64,000 bases of DNA from Marinobacter xestospongiae (lineage in GTDB: Bacteria > Pseudomonadota > Gammaproteobacteria > Pseudomonadales > Oleiphilaceae): assembly GCF_023156385.1 (NCBI RefSeq), contig NZ_JAKZAK010000007.1, forward strand, positions 62,001 through 126,000, in the 5' to 3' direction. A model generated the notes under the pieces. The model did not search any database and was not told where the DNA came from. It was given only the letters and a program-made list of their open reading frames with translations. Below, one piece after another: positions 9,750 to 20,576 of the stretch (within the stretch, counting starts at the first letter, position 1; every line of letters starts with the position of its first letter). The position numbers and the translations under genes were made by a program.

Positions 9750-10082
9750 ATGAACCTGCTGTTTGTCTGCACCGAGAACAAGCTTCGCAGTGCGACCGCA
9801 GAAGTCGTGTTCTCAGAGTATCGCGGTGTTAATGCGATTGGCTGTGGAACCAACAAAGATGCGCTGACTCCAATCAGCGGTGACTTGGTGGAATGGGCGG
9901 ACGTCGTGTTCGTGATGGAGCCGGTTCACCGGCGCAAGATCGTGGATCGCTTTGGGGATTTGCTTCGGGGGCGGAAGCTGGTGTGTCTGGACATTCCCGA
10001 TCGCTTTGAACGAATGGCACCCGAACTGATCCGGTTGTTGCGTGACAAAGTGGCCATGCACATTCGTTCCGTGACCAGCTGA
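9750..10082 (+). CDS. Short low-molecular-weight protein-tyrosine-phosphatase-like protein
   Basis: 110 aa. The N-terminal MNLLFVCTENKLRSATAE holds the phosphatase P-loop CX5R-S (Cys7, Arg13). The fold continues with ALTPIS and WADVVFVME. The usual DPY general-acid loop is replaced by LDIPD. It is shorter than classical LMW-PTPs (about 150 aa) and resembles a compact bacterial subfamily annotated as protein tyrosine phosphatase. GAGGAG precedes the ATG. It stands alone between divergent and convergent neighbours, so the substrate is unknown. Confidence 0.8.
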   Translation: MNLLFVCTENKLRSATAEVVFSEYRGVNAIGCGTNKDALTPISGDLVEWADVVFVMEPVHRRKIVDRFGDLLRGRKLVCLDIPDRFERMAPELIRLLRDKVAMHIRSVTS

Positions 10083-10117
10083 GTCTTACGATCTGCTACA
10101 CCAAGGTTAGGCCGAAC

Positions 10118-10840
10118 CTACAACCACAAATCCCGGATCGGCGTCTCGGGGGTAAAGTGGTGCTGTAGCTGTGCCTGCAGCAGCTCCGCCGTGGCCAGGG
10201 CGTCGGTGAGGGCGTGGTGGGGAGCATAGTGGGGCAGGTGGTAGCGGCCGCGACTGTCGGCCAGGCGGATGGACACCGGTTGCTGGCCCAGCAGTTTTTT
10301 CCACCAGTTGGGGGTGCGATTGGGGTGCAGGTGCGCCTCGATGGCCATGGTGTCGATCACCGGGAAGGTGATGCCTTCCTGCAGCCGCCAGCGCAGGGCA
10401 ACGTCCAGGAACGGCCGCTCGATCTGGCGGTAGTGCACCACCACAATCCGGCCCGCCAGCGCCTCCAGCACATCCCCCAGAATATCGTCCAGGTCCGGCG
10501 CGTTGTCGATATCGGAATGGGTGATGCCGTGGATGGTCACCGAGTCCTGTCGCAGTGGCAGCTTGGGCCGCACCACCCAATGACGGGACTGGGCACACTG
10601 GATGCGCTGGCTGGTGAACGGCACCAGACCGATGCTGACGATGGAGTGCTTGTCCGGATCGAGGCCGGTGGTCTCGAAATCCACCGCCACCATCGGCACC
10701 TCGCGGATGGGCGTCTCCGCCGCGGGCCAGTCGGCCTGGTAGAACGCCTGCAGGCGCGGGTCCCGGGCCATGCGACCGGCATTGGCCATGCGCAGCGGCC
10801 AGGGGGTGTCGGTGATTTCCTGCTGGGAGCGTTGAACCAT
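10118..10840 (-). CDS. DnaQ-family 3'-5' exonuclease (DEDDh)
   Basis: 240-aa exonuclease domain protein. Exo I is VAVDFETTGLD (about residues 51-61), Exo II lies near VVHYRQIERPFLD (about 136-148) and Exo III is HHALTDALATAEL (about 206-218), placing it in the DEDDh class of DNA polymerase III epsilon-like nucleases. An N-terminal extension of about 45 residues precedes the domain. It lies 8 bases downstream of a cNMP/CBS/DUF294 gene on the same strand, a pairing common in gammaproteobacteria. It is therefore probably not the replicative proofreading subunit but an accessory nuclease working with, or regulated by, that protein. Confidence 0.88.
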   Translation of the reverse strand: MVQRSQQEITDTPWPLRMANAGRMARDPRLQAFYQADWPAAETPIREVPMVAVDFETTGLDPDKHSIVSIGLVPFTSQRIQCAQSRHWVVRPKLPLRQDSVTIHGITHSDIDNAPDLDDILGDVLEALAGRIVVVHYRQIERPFLDVALRWRLQEGITFPVIDTMAIEAHLHPNRTPNWWKKLLGQQPVSIRLADSRGRYHLPHYAPHHALTDALATAELLQAQLQHHFTPETPIRDLWL

Positions 10841-10848
10841 GCCGAGAC

Positions 10849-12732
10849 CTATTGCAGGTGCCGCCCGGCGGGGGCGTTGTAGCGGTAGCGCAGGAACTTC
10901 TGGGCACTGCTGACCACCTGGAAGGCGTCCTTGAGGTGACTGCGCTCAAAGGGCGACAGGTCTTCCGGTCGCACGTTGTTGTCGGGATCACGGCCATCCT
11001 CGATGGCCAGCGCCTGGTGGCGGATGCGGACAATGGCAATGAACTCGAGGGCGTCCCGCAGGTTCTCGGCACTGCCGTCCGGCAGCAGCTTGGTGTCGGC
11101 AATCGCCCGCAGCCGTTCAAAGGAGTTCTGGGCTTTCGAGCCACAGGCCAGGGCATGCACCCGGATCAGGTCCGAAATCGGCGCCGTGCCCCGGCGTTTA
11201 AGGTTGAATGTGTTGTTCTGCTTGCCGTCCTGTTCCATCACAAAGGTGCGGAAGAAACCCAGTGGCGGCGTCCGGTTGAGGGCGTTCTTGGCCAGGAAGG
11301 CGAGGAACCGCTGACTCTGGCTGGCTTTGCTGGCCACCAGGGTCTTCAGGGTTTCCGCCATTTCGGTGGCACCGTAGATGCCATCCAGATCGAAGAAGAT
11401 GTTGCTGTTGAGCAACGCCTCGGCCTTGGGGTTGTCGATCCAGTCTGTGAAGTACTCTTTCCACACCCGCAGCGGTTGGCGCCACTTCTTGTTGGTGGCC
11501 ATGATGTCGCCGGTGCAGTAGCTGTAGCCGCAGGTGGCGAGGCCGTCACTGACAAAGCGGGCCAGGGCCAGGAAGTAGTCATCGTGCTGCTCCGGGTCGA
11601 AACTGTCGTCCAGAATCATGGCGTTGTCCTGGTCGGTCACCACCAGCTGTTCGTCCCGGGCCATGGACCCCAGGGCCATGAAGCAGTAGGGCACCGGCGG
11701 TGGTCCCAGTTGTTCCTCGCCCAGCTCCAGCAGGCGTTGGGTAAAGCTGCGGCCGATGCCGGCCATGGCGCTGCCGATCATGTGGGAGTTGGCGTCTTCA
11801 TTGACCATGCGCACAAAGCTGTCGCGAACGTCCTTGCTGACGCGCTTTAGCCCCTTGACGGTCTGTTGGTGGAAGATATTGCTGACCAGGAACACACTGC
11901 TCTGGGATTCGTACTTGATCACGTCCGCCAGCGAGATCACCCCGCGAGGCTCTTCCTGGTACTTGTCCATTACCGGCAGGTGGTGGACGTTGTTGTGCAG
12001 CATCAGCAGCATCGCCTCGAAGATGTAGGCGCTGGAGCGGATGGTGATGAGCCCGGTGGACATGATGTCGCTGATCGGGGTTTCCGACGGCAGCGCCTCA
12101 GTCAGCGCGCGGGTGCGGAGGTCACGGTCGGTGATGATGCCGGTCATCTTGGGCGGCGTGGCGGTTTCATCCATCAGCACCAGCGACGAGACGCCTTCCT
12201 CGGTCATGATCCGCGCCGCTTCCTGCAGACGGATGGTGGTGGAGGCGATCACCGGTTTGCGGCCGATCAGCCGGGTGACCTTGGCGGTCATCAGGTCGTT
12301 GCCTTTCTCCCGCCGGGAGATGGCAGTGCGCAGCCGGGTCTGGTCCTCGATCTCAACGAAATCGGCAAAGGTTTCGTCGGTTTCCCACAGTTTCTGGAAC
12401 ACCTCGGCCGGAATCAGGTAGAGCAGGGTGTCCTCGAGCGCCTGGGCGGGAAAACGCACGGTCTTGTTCATCATCAGCCCGAACTGGCCGAAGAACTCGC
12501 CCTCGCTGAGACGGTTGTACAACTCGCCGGAGCGGCGGTAGATTTCCACCGCGCCACTGCGGATGTAGAACAGATGGTTGCTGGGATCGCCAAATTGGGC
12601 GATCGGGCTGCCGGCGCGGTAGTACGCCACCTCAATGTGTGAGACAACCTCATCCACCAGGTCATCCTCCATCTCATCGAAGGGAGGGTACTGGATAAGG
12701 TGATTGCGGATTTCGATCAGTTCGGCCTGCAT
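10849..12732 (-). CDS. cNMP-binding/CBS/DUF294 nucleotidyltransferase-like protein
   Basis: 627-aa cytosolic protein. An N-terminal cyclic-nucleotide-binding domain (about residues 15-130) is followed by two CBS repeats (about 165-285), the DUF294 nucleotidyltransferase-like domain (about 330-450, GSMARDEQLVVTDQDNAMI) and the DUF294 C-terminal domain (about 480-615). Related to GlnD-type uridylyltransferases in the NTase core. A role sensing adenylates and cyclic nucleotides is inferred from domains only. It is the first gene of a two-gene unit with the DnaQ-type exonuclease and is divergent from cobU. Confidence 0.9.
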   Translation of the reverse strand: MQAELIEIRNHLIQYPPFDEMEDDLVDEVVSHIEVAYYRAGSPIAQFGDPSNHLFYIRSGAVEIYRRSGELYNRLSEGEFFGQFGLMMNKTVRFPAQALEDTLLYLIPAEVFQKLWETDETFADFVEIEDQTRLRTAISRREKGNDLMTAKVTRLIGRKPVIASTTIRLQEAARIMTEEGVSSLVLMDETATPPKMTGIITDRDLRTRALTEALPSETPISDIMSTGLITIRSSAYIFEAMLLMLHNNVHHLPVMDKYQEEPRGVISLADVIKYESQSSVFLVSNIFHQQTVKGLKRVSKDVRDSFVRMVNEDANSHMIGSAMAGIGRSFTQRLLELGEEQLGPPPVPYCFMALGSMARDEQLVVTDQDNAMILDDSFDPEQHDDYFLALARFVSDGLATCGYSYCTGDIMATNKKWRQPLRVWKEYFTDWIDNPKAEALLNSNIFFDLDGIYGATEMAETLKTLVASKASQSQRFLAFLAKNALNRTPPLGFFRTFVMEQDGKQNNTFNLKRRGTAPISDLIRVHALACGSKAQNSFERLRAIADTKLLPDGSAENLRDALEFIAIVRIRHQALAIEDGRDPDNNVRPEDLSPFERSHLKDAFQVVSSAQKFLRYRYNAPAGRHLQ

Positions 12733-12831
12733 GGTTCCGTCCAGAGTCAGTCGCGGGTCCGGTTTGTAGGCAATATAGCAGTTGCGGTGTTCGGGTTCAG
12801 TCCGACCCGCACGGATTCAGGGAAAATACCC

Positions 12832-13362
12832 ATGCAGGCAACCAGAACCCATGCCCTGGTGTTGGGGGGCATTCGCTCCGGCAAGAGTGCACTGGCAGAA
12901 CAGCGGGCCACCGCCTCGGGCGGCCCGGTGACCTACATCGCCACCGCCACGGCTGGCGATGGTGAAATGAGTGAGCGCATCCGCCGCCATCGCCAGCGTC
13001 GCCCGGCGGACTGGGGGCTGGTGGAGTGTCCGCTGGCACTGGGGGCGGAGCTCACAGCCCAGGCCCAGGCCGGGGCACCGTGTCTGCTGATTGACTGCAT
13101 GAGTCTGTGGCTCAGCAATCTGCTCCATGCCGGCGATGAGGTGTTCCAGCGTGAGCAGGCGGAGTTTGTGGACGCCGTTGCGGCCTATCCGGGCAGCCTG
13201 GTGATCGTCAGCAACGAGGTTGGCCTCGGCACCATCGGCATGGACCCGCTCACCCGGCGCTTCTGCGACGAGCTGGGCTGGCTCAACCAGGCCCTGGCGG
13301 CGTCGTGCGACCAGGTAGTACTGACCGTGGCTGGTCTGCCGATGGTGCTGAAAGGCGAGTGA
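12832..13362 (+). CDS. cobU: Adenosylcobinamide kinase / guanylyltransferase
   Basis: 176 aa. It phosphorylates adenosylcobinamide and transfers GMP to give AdoCbi-GDP in nucleotide-loop assembly of cobalamin. Visible motifs are the P-loop GGIRSGKS (residues 12-19), a middle region with GLVECPLALG and the strongly conserved SNEVGLG (about 127-133). The ATG at 12832 is chosen because the upstream 44 codons in frame are not family-like. It is separated from the rest of the cob genes by about 6.6 kb. CobU receives the CbiB product and feeds CobS. Confidence 0.93.
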   Translation: MQATRTHALVLGGIRSGKSALAEQRATASGGPVTYIATATAGDGEMSERIRRHRQRRPADWGLVECPLALGAELTAQAQAGAPCLLIDCMSLWLSNLLHAGDEVFQREQAEFVDAVAAYPGSLVIVSNEVGLGTIGMDPLTRRFCDELGWLNQALAASCDQVVLTVAGLPMVLKGE

Positions 13363-13372
13363 CCGGAACTCC

Positions 13373-15202
<1,830 letters not shown>

Positions 15203-15357
15203 CGACAGTCTCCTCGTTTGCGCTTTCGTCGGTCCCGGGCGGAGGCAGGTCTGCGCCCGCCGGGGCGTTGTTATGGGCTTGTTGTGATTGAGAAAGGGCG
15301 GGTTGTTGTTCTGGGGATCTATTCTAGGTCGCTGTTAACTTTGGAATTAATGTCGAC

Positions 15358-15383
15358 TTGTCTTGTCGGGGTGGCAATTTGTC
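15358..15383. promoter_or_regulatory. TTGTC repeats between acyl-CoA synthetase and AraC genes
   Basis: TTGTC occurs at 15358, 15363 and 15379 in the 270-base divergent gap 15203-15473. The two outer copies are about two helical turns apart (21 bases), as expected for AraC-type half-sites. This is suggestive only. The rest of the gap shows a GC-rich leader for the ligase and no gene. Confidence 0.3.
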
Positions 15384-15473
15384 TCACGGTTGTGAACCAG
15401 GACGCGCGCCGGTCAGCGCCGTTGCGATTACCATGGTGTCTGGTGAAGATCGCGATAACCCCGGAGGCGTAGC

Positions 15474-16514
15474 TTGAAGGCAACAGAGTCGTTAACGGTT
15501 TCGTCGGTATCGGTGTTGGATCTGTATGAGTCGCTCCGTGACGAGGGTTACGTCGGTGAGAGTGACGTGGCCGACCTGCTTCAGGCCCGCTCGGCACTGC
15601 TGGATGTGGAAGGCCGCTGGCCCGCCGAGACGGTGGTGCGGCTCTGGCAACTGGCGATTGCCCGTGGCGCCAGCTGCGATGTGGGTCTGCGGGTGGGGGA
15701 GCGCCTCAACGACAATCACCGGGGCATGCTCTCCAACCTCATCATCAGCGCGAATACCCTGGGTGAGGCGGTGCGTCTGTTCCAGCGCTACCTGCCGGTG
15801 ATGAGTCAGGTGGATACGGTGACGGTGCAACCGGTAGCGGCGGGCCTCAAGCTCAGCTACGGCTTCCGTGACTCACGTCTCTACAGCAGTGTGTCGGTGG
15901 CGCGCAGCATGAGTGCGGCGGTGGCCTGGGCCCGATACCTGACCGGTCAGCCGATTGAACCCGTGGCCGCTTACTTTTGCGCCGATAACGTTCGCCGGCC
16001 GGAAGAGTACCGCCGTGTGTTCGGCGATCACTGCCGCTTTGCGATGACGGAAGATGCGCTGGTGCTGGCCACTGACGACCTGCAGCGGCCGCTGCGTCAG
16101 GCCAATCACTACGTTCACACCATCATCCGCGATCGGGTGGAGGATGTGCAGAAACTGCTGGTCAGGGGCGACGGCCTGGCGGACGTGGTCCGGCAGGTGA
16201 TCGCGGACGATCTGCACCGCGGTGGCGTGACCTCAGAGTACGTCGCCAGCCGGCTCAACATCAGTCGTCAGACCTTGCACCGGCGACTGAGCCGTGACGG
16301 CGTCAGCTTCCGGAGCCTGCTGGCGGACACCCGGCGAGAGCGCGCGCGGCGTTATCTGAAGCAGGGCGACGGCAAGATCGAACACCTCAGCGAGCTGCTG
16401 GGTTACAGCGAGCCGAGTGCCTTCTTCAAGGCGTTCCGGAGCTGGTTCGGCTGCTCACCCCGACAGTTCGCCCTGATCGAGGCGCAGCGGCGCTTATCCG
16501 GGCTGGAGGGCTGA
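15474..16514 (+). CDS. AraC/XylS-family regulator with PF12625-type N-terminus
   Basis: 346 aa from a TTG start at 15474, chosen because GGAGG lies 6-10 bases upstream and no in-frame ATG exists near the N-terminus. The N-terminal ~210 residues match the arabinose-binding-like domain typical of OruR/ArgR-like and fatty-acid-related AraC regulators. The C-terminal domain (about 245-340) has two helix-turn-helices (SEYVASRLNISRQTLHRRLS and IEHLSELLGYSEPSAFFKAF). The divergent acyl-CoA synthetase is the likely target. The gene converges on the diguanylate cyclase with 3 bases between stops. Confidence 0.88.
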   Translation: MKATESLTVSSVSVLDLYESLRDEGYVGESDVADLLQARSALLDVEGRWPAETVVRLWQLAIARGASCDVGLRVGERLNDNHRGMLSNLIISANTLGEAVRLFQRYLPVMSQVDTVTVQPVAAGLKLSYGFRDSRLYSSVSVARSMSAAVAWARYLTGQPIEPVAAYFCADNVRRPEEYRRVFGDHCRFAMTEDALVLATDDLQRPLRQANHYVHTIIRDRVEDVQKLLVRGDGLADVVRQVIADDLHRGGVTSEYVASRLNISRQTLHRRLSRDGVSFRSLLADTRRERARRYLKQGDGKIEHLSELLGYSEPSAFFKAFRSWFGCSPRQFALIEAQRRLSGLEG

Positions 16515-16517
16515 TCC

Positions 16518-18230
16518 TCACTCCGTTGACAGCGCTTCACCGGAATCGATCATGACCTGGTTGCGACCCTGCTGCTTGGCCCGGTACAGCGCCTGGTCGG
16601 CCCGCTTGAGCACGCCGTCCAGGGTGTCCTCGGCGCTGGCCTGGTAGCCGCCGATGCTGACCGTCACCGGCAGTGCCATGGCCCGTCCCTGCTGCTCGAT
16701 GTTCACCCGCACCCGCTGGGCGGTGTGTTCCAGGGTGAGGGCGTCGCAGGGCGACAGAATCACCAGGAACTCGTCGCCACCCCAGCGCCCGGCAATGTCG
16801 TAGGGCCGCAGGCAGGCCCGCAGCCAATGGGCGACGTCGCAGAGAATGGCGTCGCCGGTCTGGTGACCACGTTCGTCGTTGATGGCCTTGAAGTGGTCCA
16901 CATCCATCCACAGCACGCCGAAGCCGCTGCCCTGGCGGTAGGCCCGCTCGATTTCAGTGGCCAGGGCCTCGTCCAGCGCGCGGCGGTTGCCCAGGCCAGT
17001 CAGGGCGTCGATCCGGGCCAGTCGGTGTAACTCCTCGGTGCGGCTGGCGACCTGGGCCTGCAGGTCCTCGGTGGAGGCTTTCAGCGTGCTGGCCATGTCT
17101 TCGAAATGGCCGCTGAGGCGGCCGATCTCATTGTCTGGCTTGGGCAGGTTGCCAGTGCGGAAGTCGCCCTCACGCACCTGCTTGACCGCCCGTTCCAGCG
17201 CCACGATGGGGGTGAGCACCCAGCGCCGGACCAGGCCGTGGAACAACAGCAGGGATATCAGCAGCGCAGCCAGGAACACCGCCACCAGCGGCCACAGGTA
17301 ACTCACCGGCAGCAGGGTGTCCAGATCCAGCAGGGTGATCTCGAACCAGCCGATGGCCGGCAGGTAGGCCATGCCCGCCAGGTGGCGGTGACCGTCTATG
17401 GTGACGAAGCTGCTGGCCACGGCGCCGCTGTCGCCGCCGCGGTTCTTCAGCATCTGCAGCATGCCCAGTACTTTCTGCTGATTCTCCGGCGCCTCGAACA
17501 GCAGATCCACGGTGTTCTTCTGGCCTTCGGGTTTGATGATGCTGGCAAAGTCGATGTAGTTGCGATCCCGATACAGCTGGATGGCGCCGTTGAAGTCGAC
17601 GAACAGGGTGGTGATGCCCTTCTGGCCGATGTCGACAATGTCCTGCAGAAAGCGATCCAGCTCCAGGCCGGTGCCCACCATGCCGAGGATCTGGCCACTG
17701 TCATCGCGCACCAGCACATCAATCCACAACTTGGTGACCCCCAGTTCTTCGTCCGGGTTGACGTTGAGGTGGAAATCCCGGCCCTCCTCAATCAGCCGGA
17801 AGAACCAGGCGTCGTCCGGGTCGTTGGGGTCAAGCTGGTAGCGCAACTGCTGGCCACTGAACTCGTTGTTGGCGTTGTTAAAATAGTACTGCCGGTTCTT
17901 GCGCAGGGCGACGAAGTAGGTGTTGTCGCGGAAGTTGCTGCGGAAGCTCTCCATCTGGCGAATGGCGGCGGTCTTGAGGGCCGGGTTATCCGGCGTTGCG
18001 GCCCACTGCTGGATCGCCACCGAGTCCGCCATCTGCCGTGCCAGGCCGATTTCCCGCTCCAGCGACTGCAGCAATCGGGCGCTGTCGTAGCGTACCTGGA
18101 TTTCGGCCACCTGTTGGCCCCAGCGCTCAATGATGTCCTGGGACAGCGCGCGGTAGGCCAGCCAGGAGGCGGCAGCGGCCACAACCAGCAGAGTGGTGGC
18201 CAAGGTCAGGATGCGGGCGTTGAGGCTCAA
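16518..18230 (-). CDS. Membrane diguanylate cyclase with Cache sensor
   Basis: 570 aa. TM1 (about 8-28), a periplasmic double-Cache-like sensor (about 35-285), TM2 (about 295-318), HAMP (about 318-370), then a GGDEF domain (about 400-560). The active site is GRWGGDEF. An allosteric I-site RxxD (RPYD) stands five residues before it, so product inhibition by c-di-GMP is expected. The start appears to be TTG (18230) preceded by GGGGACG. It should make c-di-GMP in response to a periplasmic ligand. No EAL partner is adjacent; a PAS-GGDEF-EAL protein lies near 51-53 kb. Confidence 0.9.
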   Translation of the reverse strand: MSLNARILTLATTLLVVAAAASWLAYRALSQDIIERWGQQVAEIQVRYDSARLLQSLEREIGLARQMADSVAIQQWAATPDNPALKTAAIRQMESFRSNFRDNTYFVALRKNRQYYFNNANNEFSGQQLRYQLDPNDPDDAWFFRLIEEGRDFHLNVNPDEELGVTKLWIDVLVRDDSGQILGMVGTGLELDRFLQDIVDIGQKGITTLFVDFNGAIQLYRDRNYIDFASIIKPEGQKNTVDLLFEAPENQQKVLGMLQMLKNRGGDSGAVASSFVTIDGHRHLAGMAYLPAIGWFEITLLDLDTLLPVSYLWPLVAVFLAALLISLLLFHGLVRRWVLTPIVALERAVKQVREGDFRTGNLPKPDNEIGRLSGHFEDMASTLKASTEDLQAQVASRTEELHRLARIDALTGLGNRRALDEALATEIERAYRQGSGFGVLWMDVDHFKAINDERGHQTGDAILCDVAHWLRACLRPYDIAGRWGGDEFLVILSPCDALTLEHTAQRVRVNIEQQGRAMALPVTVSIGGYQASAEDTLDGVLKRADQALYRAKQQGRNQVMIDSGEALSTE

Positions 18231-18371
18231 ATGGTTCGTCCCCGGAAAATGCGGTTGTTTTCATCATAGTCCACGGTCTGGCCGCGAGTGGCCGACGGTT
18301 ATGGCGAAAGTCGTGGCTGAGGCGATGGTTGCAATCGTGTCTGGATACGTGACGTAACGAAAGGCTAACGA

Positions 18372-18396
18372 TTTCATTCCTGAAATAATAGTTTCA
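18372..18396. promoter_or_regulatory. Alternating TTTCA/TGAAA half-sites upstream of the di-haem protein gene
   Basis: TTTCA (18372), TGAAA (18381) and TTTCA (18392) alternate in orientation, forming two overlapping inverted repeats. They lie 64-88 bases upstream of the TTG start at 18460. It is a candidate operator for the downstream gene; the regulator is unknown. Confidence 0.4.
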
Positions 18397-18459
18397 TGTC
18401 GATTGATGCGGCAGAATTGGCCCTGACAGAACATGACAACTTGGTAAGGAATCCAGGCA

Positions 18460-19941
18460 TTGAAACATAATAACGACACCAAACTGATGACACTGCTGGC
18501 GGCAGCGCTGCTCAGCGCCTGCGGTGGAGAGAGCGATTCAACGACAACGGACACGGCGCTGGATCAGCAGGTGCGGGCGCTGGCAGACAGCCAGGGCCTG
18601 ACCGGTGACCCCAGTCAGGGGCGGGCCCTGCCCAGCATTGAGTCGCCCCAGGCCCAGCTGGGCATGCAGCTGTTTTTCAGCAAAGGCTTGAGCGGTACCC
18701 TGGACACCGCCTGCGTTTCCTGCCATCACCCGTTCCTCGGTGGTGGTGATGACCTGCCGCTGTCGGTGGGTGTGGAGGCAGACCTGCCGGACCTACTGGG
18801 TCCCGGGCGACTGCATTCCAGCGCCGGCCATCATTTCGACGGCGGCCCCACGGTGCCTCGTAACGCCCCCTCCACCTTCAACATTGCTTTTTACGACGAT
18901 GTGCTGTTCCACGACGGCCGGGTGGAGAGTCTCGACAAGACGCCGGGCCTCAGCGGTGCCGGTGGTGGCATCCGTACCCCGGATTCGCCGTTTGGCGTGG
19001 CGGACCCGACCGCCGGCGATAATCTGGCTACGGCCCAGGCCCGTTTCCCGGTGACCTCGAAGGAGGAAATGCGGGGCTTTGAATTTGAGGCCGACGGCGA
19101 TAACACCAGTGTGCGTGATCACCTGGCGTCACGGCTGCGGGGCGAGGTGGTGGCGTTGAGCGGCAACACCTGGCTGGAGGCCTTCCGTACCGGCCTGGAG
19201 CAGCCGGCGGCCAGCGCTGAGACGTTGATCACCTATGACAATGTGGCTGCGGCCCTGGCCAGCTACCAGAACTCCCAGGTGCTGGTGGACAACCCCTGGC
19301 GGGCGTTCCTGGCGGGAGATGATGACGCCATCGGTTCCGACGCCAAACAGGGTGCCCTGCTGTTCTTCACCGAGGTTGCCAATGGCGGCGCCGGCTGCAG
19401 CGGTTGCCACCAGGGCGATTTCTTCACCGATGAGCAGTTCCACGTGGTGGCAATGCCGCAGATCGGTCGCGGCAAGGGCGATGGCGCGGATGGCACGGAC
19501 GACTTTGGACGCTTCCGGGAAACCGGTAATCCCGATGACCGCTACGCCTTCCGCACCCCGCACCTGCTCAACGTGGCGGACACCGGCCCCTGGGGCCACG
19601 CTGGCGGGTATGGCTCACTGGAGGCGGTGGTGCGCCATCACCTGAACCCGCGCCAGGCCATGGCCCGGTACGACGCCAGTCAGCTCGATCCCTCGATCCA
19701 GGTCAGTAACCTGCAGGCCAACACCGGGCGTGCCCTGGATCAGCTGGATGCGCTGCAGGCAGCTGGCAAGTCAAAACTGGTGACGGCGGCGCTGGATGAT
19801 GACCAGGTGCAACAATTGGTGGCGTTCCTGAACGCCCTGACGGACCCCTGTGTCACCACCCCGTCGTGCATGGCCCAGTGGATCCCTGATGATGCCCTGC
19901 TGGACCCGGACAGCCTGCGGTTGCACGCCGAGTTTCAGTAA
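18460..19941 (+). CDS. Di-haem cytochrome c peroxidase / MauG-like lipoprotein
   Basis: 493 aa from a TTG start with TAAGGA 10 bases upstream. The signal sequence ends in LLSAC, so it is a probable lipoprotein (Cys21). Two c-type haem motifs are visible: CVSCH (about residues 87-91) and CSGCH (about 310-314), with the family segment VPRNAPSTFNIAFYDDVLFHDGR between them. It belongs to the bacterial CCP/MauG superfamily. Peroxide reduction or protein oxidation are both possible, and I cannot tell which. It stands alone, with an operator-like repeat upstream. Confidence 0.85.
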   Translation: MKHNNDTKLMTLLAAALLSACGGESDSTTTDTALDQQVRALADSQGLTGDPSQGRALPSIESPQAQLGMQLFFSKGLSGTLDTACVSCHHPFLGGGDDLPLSVGVEADLPDLLGPGRLHSSAGHHFDGGPTVPRNAPSTFNIAFYDDVLFHDGRVESLDKTPGLSGAGGGIRTPDSPFGVADPTAGDNLATAQARFPVTSKEEMRGFEFEADGDNTSVRDHLASRLRGEVVALSGNTWLEAFRTGLEQPAASAETLITYDNVAAALASYQNSQVLVDNPWRAFLAGDDDAIGSDAKQGALLFFTEVANGGAGCSGCHQGDFFTDEQFHVVAMPQIGRGKGDGADGTDDFGRFRETGNPDDRYAFRTPHLLNVADTGPWGHAGGYGSLEAVVRHHLNPRQAMARYDASQLDPSIQVSNLQANTGRALDQLDALQAAGKSKLVTAALDDDQVQQLVAFLNALTDPCVTTPSCMAQWIPDDALLDPDSLRLHAEFQ

Positions 19942-19965
19942 CGCCGACGCTGTTGCGGTTGCGGT

Positions 19966-20574
19966 CTAACCGTGCCGCAACAGGCTCTGGTAGCAGCTGG
20001 TATCGGTGTGGTCGACCCGGACCTGGCTACGGCAGGCGTAGGGCACCGCCAGGCCGGCGAAGGAGCGGGCCAGGGGAATGCCCAGCACATCCGCCAGGAT
20101 CATTCGGATGACCCCGCCGTGGCACACCACCAGCGCCCGCTGGCCGGCCAGTTCGGTGCGCCAGTGCTGCCAGCCCGCCAGCACCCGCTGCTGGAAAGCT
20201 TCCAGGGCTTCGGCTCCGGGCGGGGTATTGGCCACCGGGTTGTCCCAGAACCGGGATAAGCGGTCGCCATCGCGCGCCAGGATCTGCTCCGAGGTCAGCC
20301 CCTCCCAGTCACCAAAACCAATCTCCCGCAGCCGTGGTTCCACCTGCAGCGGCAGCCCGCGCTGTTGCGCGACCTCCTCGGCAAAGCGGATACAGCGCAG
20401 CATGGGTGACGCCACCACCACATCCCAGTGATCGTCCGCCGCCACCGCTGCCCGCATCTGCTGCCAGCCGGTGTCGCTGAGTGGGTCGTCCTGGCTGCCG
20501 CGGAATTTTGGTCCACCCTCGGGCTCGCCGTGACGCATCAGATCCAGCCAGGTGGTGATCGGGTCCATCGCCAT
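19966..20574 (-). CDS. cobC: Alpha-ribazole phosphatase-like histidine phosphatase
   Basis: 202 aa of the phosphoglycerate-mutase/histidine-phosphatase family. LMRHGEPEG (about residues 12-20) carries the catalytic His and VVCHGGVIRM (about 149-158) the second His. Context decides the role: it begins 2 bases after the cobT stop, with GGGAGGA upstream, so it most likely removes the phosphate from alpha-ribazole-5'-phosphate or adenosylcobalamin-5'-phosphate at the end of cobalamin assembly. The family alone would also allow other phosphatase roles. Confidence 0.85.
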   Translation of the reverse strand: MAMDPITTWLDLMRHGEPEGGPKFRGSQDDPLSDTGWQQMRAAVAADDHWDVVVASPMLRCIRFAEEVAQQRGLPLQVEPRLREIGFGDWEGLTSEQILARDGDRLSRFWDNPVANTPPGAEALEAFQQRVLAGWQHWRTELAGQRALVVCHGGVIRMILADVLGIPLARSFAGLAVPYACRSQVRVDHTDTSCYQSLLRHG

Positions 20575-20576
20575 GA

